Assembly: GCA_037576215.1 (NCBI GenBank)
Contig: JBANDB010000002.1
Location: 5,580,001-5,644,000 of the forward strand
DNA length: 64,000 nucleotides
Direction of reading: 5' to 3'
Origin: Armillaria gallica
Taxonomy: Eukaryota; Basidiomycota; Agaricomycetes; Agaricales; Physalacriaceae
A program made the translations under genes and the position numbers. The notes beneath the pieces were generated by a model. The model did not search any database and had not been told where the DNA came from. It saw nothing but the letters and a program-made list of their open reading frames with translations. The stretch's first letter is position 1, and every line of letters begins with the position of its first letter. Below, piece by piece: positions 58,701 through 64,000 of this stretch.

Positions 58701-59763
58701 GCGGATGTGACGCTCAAATGACGCGAGATCCGATGATGACCCGCGTTCTAGTGACAACCGGACAATTGGGATGAGAGAGCGCGGAAGACGAAGTTTTACT
58801 CGTTCCTTCATCAGACATCTAACCTCGTTGATATCTCGCCGCTATGTATTTTGAACCCCGACAAGCAACTTGGATGATCGACGAAGGGTGTGATGCAGCC
58901 TCAGAACGGCACCGGTTGTTGAGAAACTCTCGGTGAGGGTATGAAGGTTACCCTCGTCCACCACGGGACATCTATGTTTTTTCCGACACTATCAGGGCTG
59001 GTATCTGATGTTATGTGTATAATCTCGCCTCGCTACCTAGCAATCTGATATTCTACCAGATGCCGAAGCCTTCACGGGTTGTATACTAGGAAGGATAACA
59101 AATCCATGCAAATCGGAGGACCAAGATCTCTGCAGCTAAGGAAAACCCTCGTCTTCTAAGTTCTTTCGCGGGTGAACCTAAAACCGTCGCAGATGTCACT
59201 CCAGTCAAGTTCACTAAAGGACCCCGAGCAGCAAAACCTTCACGGGTTAATTAACACGATGGGAACTCAGTGCCTATTCCGTCAGTTAAAAGGAAGATAT
59301 TAATTCCGGTCGATGTACAGGCTGGAAAGAATACTAACCAGAGTCCGTATCACACAAATTAATGCTACGGTACCGAATAGCCCGGTTTTGCGACAAACGT
59401 CAAGTCTCGATGTTGGTATATTTTTCCATTTGTACTTGCGCCCCGTAATTTTCGGCAAGTCCAACAATTGTCGTTTGACCTGGCTGTTCAGCTTATGATA
59501 ATCTTCTCCCTTCAATAGGCTATCGTGCTTTTTGGCGTTTGCCACCCTGCATGGAGTTCGATTTTCTCTGATGCAGCGAACATCTATGCTTGAGATAGCC
59601 TGTTGAATATGATGAAGTTCTTCGTATCAACTATTTGCACCCGCGATAGATGAGTCTTCTCCGATGGTGCACTTTGATATAAGGTTGCTACCCAGACAAG
59701 CACGTCAGGCGAAGTCTGTGTGAGACAGATAATATGCATTGCTTTCGAAAAACATGGCAAGTA
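58701..59763. other. R fragments, then unassigned
   Basis: 58.7-59.25 kb holds minus-strand R pieces (CTTCGTCTTCCGCGCTCTC type, repeated CCTTCACGGGTT words). 59.25-59.76 kb shows no supported feature. Confidence 0.4.
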
Positions 59764-60188
59764 TCAACCTTGGGAGTGGAATGGTCGAGGCCTTAGGCAC
59801 AAGATCAGCGCCAAAAAATGAAAACATGACTGAAAACGTGTACCCTCCTCTTCTAGCAGTCTCTTCACGACCTTGTCTTCATAGCCTTCCTTGAATTGGG
59901 GAATAGTCGCGGGGTCCATGCCCTTGTAACCCCTCCGAAACACGGCTCTCCGTTTAACGACCATAAATTCCACGTCCAGCTCTTCGCCCACAAACGAGAA
60001 CGCGCTGTCATAGGGCGTAAGCTTATCCTCAATGATCTCCCATACCCAACAGATGCCGTCCTTCGTTAAACTGTTCATTGTTGATACAAGACCCATTCGA
60101 TGGCGGCGTCGCGGTCCATGACAAAGCCACCTTGAAGGCGCGTTCAGGGTATGAGACTGGGTTCAGGCGTATCGCTTTCGGGAAACAT
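59764..60188 (-). pseudogene. SFV family copy S10, nonsense and frameshifts
   Basis: It reads MFPESDTPEPSLIP, then TGA at codon 15 where other copies have CGA, then TRLQGGFVMDRDAAIEW. Net indels follow at the ASRI-LTKD region; the centre and C-terminus continue (EELDVEFMVV, GYKGMDPATIPQFKEGYEDK, LLEEEG). The exon 2 equivalent near 59.78 kb has diverged beyond the tail motif. An isolated copy outside the duplicated units. Confidence 0.7.
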
Positions 60189-60402
60189 TGCTGGCGTCAC
60201 ACAACGAATAGGTAGAAAGTGTTGATGCTCGCATTTGGTGTCGTTTCCGAAACTCCGCCTTTTCCGGTCATGTGACAGACGCGTCGCGCGCCAAATTTGA
60301 AAAAAACTATTCAAACTTCATTACCCATATCTCACTACTGGATCTATTAAATAAGGCCCTAGTGCCTGAAGTATGATACTCCATCACCCAGAAACCGTGA
60401 AA

Positions 60403-60799
60403 TCACCGCCGAAAGGGAACGGCACTACATCCCGGGGCCGTAACTTCTCGTCCTGATGGAGGAGAGGAACCTGAAGCTCCACGAAAGTTCATGGCACGTA
60501 ACTTGTCATGCGCAGGATAAGGTCCTTCAGAGATCGCCACTGAACAAAACCCTGTGCAGGACGCGGCGGGGACCATTATGAAATCCCGTCTCTCCCACGT
60601 TGTCATATGTACCTTCTACCCGGCAATGAAGCGAAAGTCTGAGATCCAGTAGAACCCAAATCGTGGCGTACCAATCCAGGGTGTAGGAGGAGGAGATCAC
60701 AAGGGTTCGTCGAGAGTGCGGTTCGGATATGTCGTCTTCTATACCAAGGGATAGATGTCCTGCCTTCATCAACAAGTTCACAAATCTCTGGCTGGTCAT
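60403..60799 (-). CDS. Hypothetical two-exon protein
   Basis: Exon 1 complement(60613-60799) and exon 2 complement(60403-60551) join in frame over a 61-nt intron (GTACAT..CACAG) to give 111 residues. It starts MTSQRFVNLLMKAGHLSLGI and has a hydrophobic piece LDWYATIWVLLDLRLSLHC. The C-terminal half contains SEGPYPAHDKLRAMNFRGAS. A possible leader intron lies just upstream, with its acceptor directly before the ATG. No family recognised. The cleanly spliced frame is the only support, so it may be chance. Confidence 0.35.
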
Positions 60800-61129
60800 G
60801 GCTGGTATGGTTGGTATAAGCTGTTTGGTATTATATGAGCTAGACGTCCTATAAGAAAATATTTCGTATACCTGCCATACTTTATGCAAGGTTGAGATCG
60901 GTCCGGTGGGACCTATCCGGAGTCCCTATGCGCGTAACTCGGCCTTCTTCGCCTCACTGATGGCGGAAAGGGTGCATGATTTCGCGACGGTGCCACTCGC
61001 TCTGCCGCAACGTAAGAGGGTCCAATGTTTGGCGACGCCTCACTTCTTAGACGAGGGTCTCTCTGCACAAGAGTTGAAAAGGCGGCATGGGTCACGATCT
61101 ACCCCCGTGAAGAGTAACGATTTTGGGGT
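60800..61129. other. No supported gene
   Basis: Unassigned sequence between the hypothetical gene and the next R fragment. Confidence 0.35.
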
Positions 61130-62150
61130 GAGGGAAGAGAGCGACGAACGGGGACGATGGCTTGAGAAAGAGAATGCGAATGGATGTTCTTATTCTGGCT
61201 CGAATCTTTGGCTGTAAGATAGCCACCCTATTCTCTCTCCTACCCCCGGAAGATCTCACAATTCATTAGTTCCGGTCATCGTGAGTGTGGAAGCAGGAAA
61301 CAATGAAAAGGATGGATCGATGAGGGTCGGCTTCATACAACAAAGGACGCCGAGCAAGTGGCTGGGAGTGAGATCGAAGCAGAATATACAATTCGAGGAA
61401 ACGAAGAACACCGATTTGTGTTCGCCACTTTGTACGAGTGAGAAGGTTTGGTAATGTGTGAGTAGAAACAGTGCTGTGATATAAATTCAGTGGGGTGGGG
61501 TAGAATTTTGATCCACAGAACCAGTAGACGTGAATAGACTTGAAGCCGGGCCGTCGATGTGCTTTCCTACCGCTCCACCAAGATCGAATTGCAGATCTGT
61601 GAGAGCAGGATCAGAAAAGAGATCAGAAACGTTGGCATTCATAGTGCTGGTATATTTGGCGATCTTGTCGTAGTCGGTTTCGCCCTCCTTAGTTCTGCTT
61701 TCCGGGGTAGGCTTGGCAGTCGAGTGACGAATGAAGGACTTACTTCGAATTCCTAGGTACGGGGCTCCGCTTGCGGAGGTATGACTCCACTGCGAAGAAG
61801 GGAAGCTCAGGTTCCTCCTTCCAGTCATGAGCTTCGCCCTCCAAAGCATATCTGTCTTCAGACTATGCATCTCCGGTCCTGCTGATTACATGGATTTGAC
61901 CATCGCAACAAGGGGAGGTGTCGGGACGATGGGGTGTAGGTAAGAGGCAGGGAAGCCGTCGCTAGGCGGCACCATGATCAAAGGTCTGGTGTTGGCCGGC
62001 GATGGTCGAACACTGAAAGGTGTCCGAAGGTGTGATTAGTAGTACATGGATGCGGGGGAAAGAGAGATGTCCGTGGTGAAAGTACCGGGGAGGTTACTAG
62101 TCTAGGCGTTTGTTAGAGGTAACAAAATACAAACGGACAGCTTACCTCGA
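61130..62150 (-). repeat. R-type repeat fragment, inverted
   Basis: Homologous in reverse to 49.7-50.1 kb (the intron-like sequence CTTACCTCGAAGAC with AGTCTAGGCGTTTG at 62.1-62.15 kb) and to the MHR.KTDRLWRAKLMTG piece of R2 (here near 61.81-61.87 kb). A minus-strand frame at 61487-61870 is a hybrid of repeat and unrelated sequence. Confidence 0.5.
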
Positions 62151-63063
62151 AGACCCAGAACGTGCAGCTACGCGAACCTCGCACGATCCGACAGTACCAG
62201 TGGTATACGGCATCTGCCGTGAGCCCAAAGCATGTCTCCCTCCCGTGTCTATCTGACCCTGGCGGCTTTATTTCAACAGATGGCGGCTACGCCATTGGAG
62301 ATGTCGCGTGGGTGGTGGCCGTGGTGCGTGCAACAGTCATAAACAAAGACCTGCATCGTCGCTGTGTACACAAGAGAGTATGGGAGTTTGGAAATATGTT
62401 TTATCGTAGTGCTGTGGTGATGTAAGGCTGGTGTCGAGGAGCGATCTTGCAAAGGGGGAAGGTGTCCGTCGTGATTGTGACAAAGTCTGATTGCATGGAT
62501 GACGAATAATTTCTGCGGTGTGTGACGACCAGATAATACGATGCATGAAAAGGCTAGACGGCCTACCCAATCGCTCAAGGAACATCAAAGGTTACTTATA
62601 ACTAAGAACCTTGTAATATTACCCTACCAAATCGGTTATCCCGAAGGAGTGAGGACCGTTCTAAAGCAGCCGGTATTTAAAGTCTTCGGCGATTCCCTCA
62701 CCGACGATCTGTGTGCCGCGGAGGAGCAATAGTGCGAGTCCAGTTGCGACGTCTTGTATGTATTATATTATTGAAATGTAGTTTCTGACTCTCATGTGAG
62801 GTTGCAAGGTCCATGATTGCAGAATATTTGGCTGGTGGAAGGTCAAATGTTGGATCGCAGCTCAGTCGGGAGCAAGTTCTCTCTTCCCCGGAGTTCTTTA
62901 TTATATGGTTCAACTAGAGATAGTCCTTATACTAATAATCTAATTCATACTAACAAAAGGTCATCCGTAGCCTCCATAAGAACGGATTTGGAGGCTGTGA
63001 AATGAACGAAGTCAGCGGTTTATTCATGAGAAAATGGATGCTTGGCTCACCCTGTTGCTGTTG
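62151..63063. other. No supported gene
   Basis: Diverged repeat at the left, then unassigned sequence. A plus-strand frame at 62541-62732 has no start context or relatives that I recognise. The end is the 3' flank of the PHD gene. Confidence 0.35.
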
Positions 63064-64000
63064 TTACTGATGTCTGAAGCAATGAGTCAGTATGCGGCAA
63101 GTCGGCAACTTAAAGATGAACTCGCGGTTGACTGAGCATTGGAATGATGCGATCATAGGTCGCCCGTGCTCAATGTAGTACACGATGGTTATGTCGCCTG
63201 TTGCCCAGGCATAGTATGGTGCCCACTCACGGTAGCGGAACGGGCTTAAGGCGCATAAGCAGGGCTGGACGCGGTGTCGTAGCAATAGTTTATCTGCAGT
63301 GGTCGCACCCAACAATGTTCCTGAGTGGCGTGTATCTTCCCTGAAGAGTTCAACTCGGAGTTTATGGTATATTCAAAACCTTATACACGACATACCTTGG
63401 CAAATTCCTATCAGGCGTACAATCCTTACAAAGGAAGCTCTTCACTGTGTTGCAACGGATATGCCCTCGCGCTAAGCACTTGCTGCATCTCACAGTGGGA
63501 GAAACACCATCATCAGCTGGAAACCAGGATCAATAGGATATCCATTCAAGCTACCAACAGCCAACGCACCCGCTCCGCACACACAGTTAAATGGACCCTC
63601 TTGAACCCGCTCTCCGCAAATTGGACATAGTTCATGGAGGTTAGGCGTCGTATCTGTGATGACCCGACAATTCCTGACCATCGGTGTCAATGTTATTTCC
63701 TCTCGTCGATAACCCTGGCATCTATGGAATCCATGCCATAGGTCTCCGAACGGTCGGTTGATACTAGTGACGCGTATTCTATGATCCAAATGAAACGAGG
63801 CAACGAGCCGAGATTCCAGAACACTTTTGAACTGCCGCGAAATGTCTTTCAAAGTGACGGTGCATTCATCGAGTGGCTGCCATATAATCTCTCGGCGAGG
63901 TTGTGACACCTTGGCCTCGTTCATCGAATCCGAATCAGCATGGGTATAGTATAGGCTATCGTCTTTAGGGCCGACTCCAAGCGATGATTCAACAACGGTG
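63064..64000 (-). CDS. PHD-finger protein, 3' part (gene continues beyond right edge)
   Basis: Exons complement(63570->64000), complement(63396-63516) and complement(63064-63340) join in frame over introns of 53 and 55 nt; about 275 residues are visible and the frame is open to the window edge. After VTLKDISRQFKSVLESRLVA and DHRIRVTSINRPFGDLW comes a zinc finger: CPIC, ten residues, CVC, eleven residues, then CSKCLARGHIRC, seven residues, CKDC. This is the C4HC3 order and spacing of a PHD finger, a module that usually reads histone H3 tails. A C-terminal region rich in Tyr/Trp follows (YREWAPYYAWATGDITIVYY). Only splicing both introns completes the finger, which strongly supports the model. 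Probably nuclear. Confidence 0.75.

Noticed and set aside
61487..61870. 127-codon minus-strand frame as a gene
   Set aside because: Its first part is repeat R sequence (MH..KTD.LWRAKLMTG) and the rest has no exon partners, so it is a chance frame over a repeat boundary.

Overview
The window looks like nuclear DNA of a filamentous basidiomycete, most likely an agaricomycete. Genes are split by many introns of about 45-60 nt with GT..AG ends. The recognisable families fit that group: PL3 pectate lyase, short heme-thiolate peroxygenases, a DUF6534-type membrane protein and IRG-like GTPases. Many genes had to be assembled by hand across introns, so single reading frames understate the content.

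Left part (1-15 kb): a tandem family of three IRG-like dynamin-related GTPases (one cut by the window edge, one at 5.6-6.8 kb that is readable only with an unusual intron, one intact at 8.1-9.6 kb). Interleaved are a small XPA_C-like gene (0.66-1.2 kb) and a 17-exon PL3 pectate lyase (2.3-3.9 kb) with an apparent extra base. A housekeeping gene, RNA polymerase subunit RPB10, sits at 14.2-14.7 kb with a first coding exon that is little more than the start codon.

Middle part (15-45 kb): an imperfect large tandem duplication. Unit 1 (about 16.1-34.0 kb) and unit 2 (about 34.05-45.5 kb) each carry, in order, peroxygenase A, an RS/proline-rich decayed gene, peroxygenase B, an array of a small unrecognised protein family (called SFV here), and a 3.5-kb repeat R. 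The two B peroxygenases are intact 261-residue secreted enzymes. Both A copies are damaged: A1 by a frameshift beside the heme-ligand motif, A2 by loss of the catalytic Glu plus an early stop. The SFV family has ten copies in the window, four of them clearly intact (S1, S2, S5 and S9) plus S8, all with the same two-exon layout. Unit 1 has an extra 5 kb between A and B that holds a DUF6534-like gene on the minus strand. Unit 2 carries a 185-bp TA-flanked MITE that unit 1 lacks.

Right part (45-64 kb): mostly R-type repeats in both orientations, including an inverted repeat with arms of about 4.2-4.5 kb (44.2-48.7 and 54.2-58.4 kb). Its spacer contains a GC-rich Ser/Pro-rich intronless gene. Further right are a decayed SFV copy, a two-exon gene of unknown function and a PHD-finger gene that runs off the right edge.

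How the genes work together: the pectate lyase and the peroxygenases are secreted enzymes acting on plant material and aromatic substrates. The IRG-like GTPases are probably membrane-associated. No functional link between SFV proteins and peroxygenases is shown beyond their co-duplication. I saw no CRISPR, rRNA, convincing tRNA or viral sequence.
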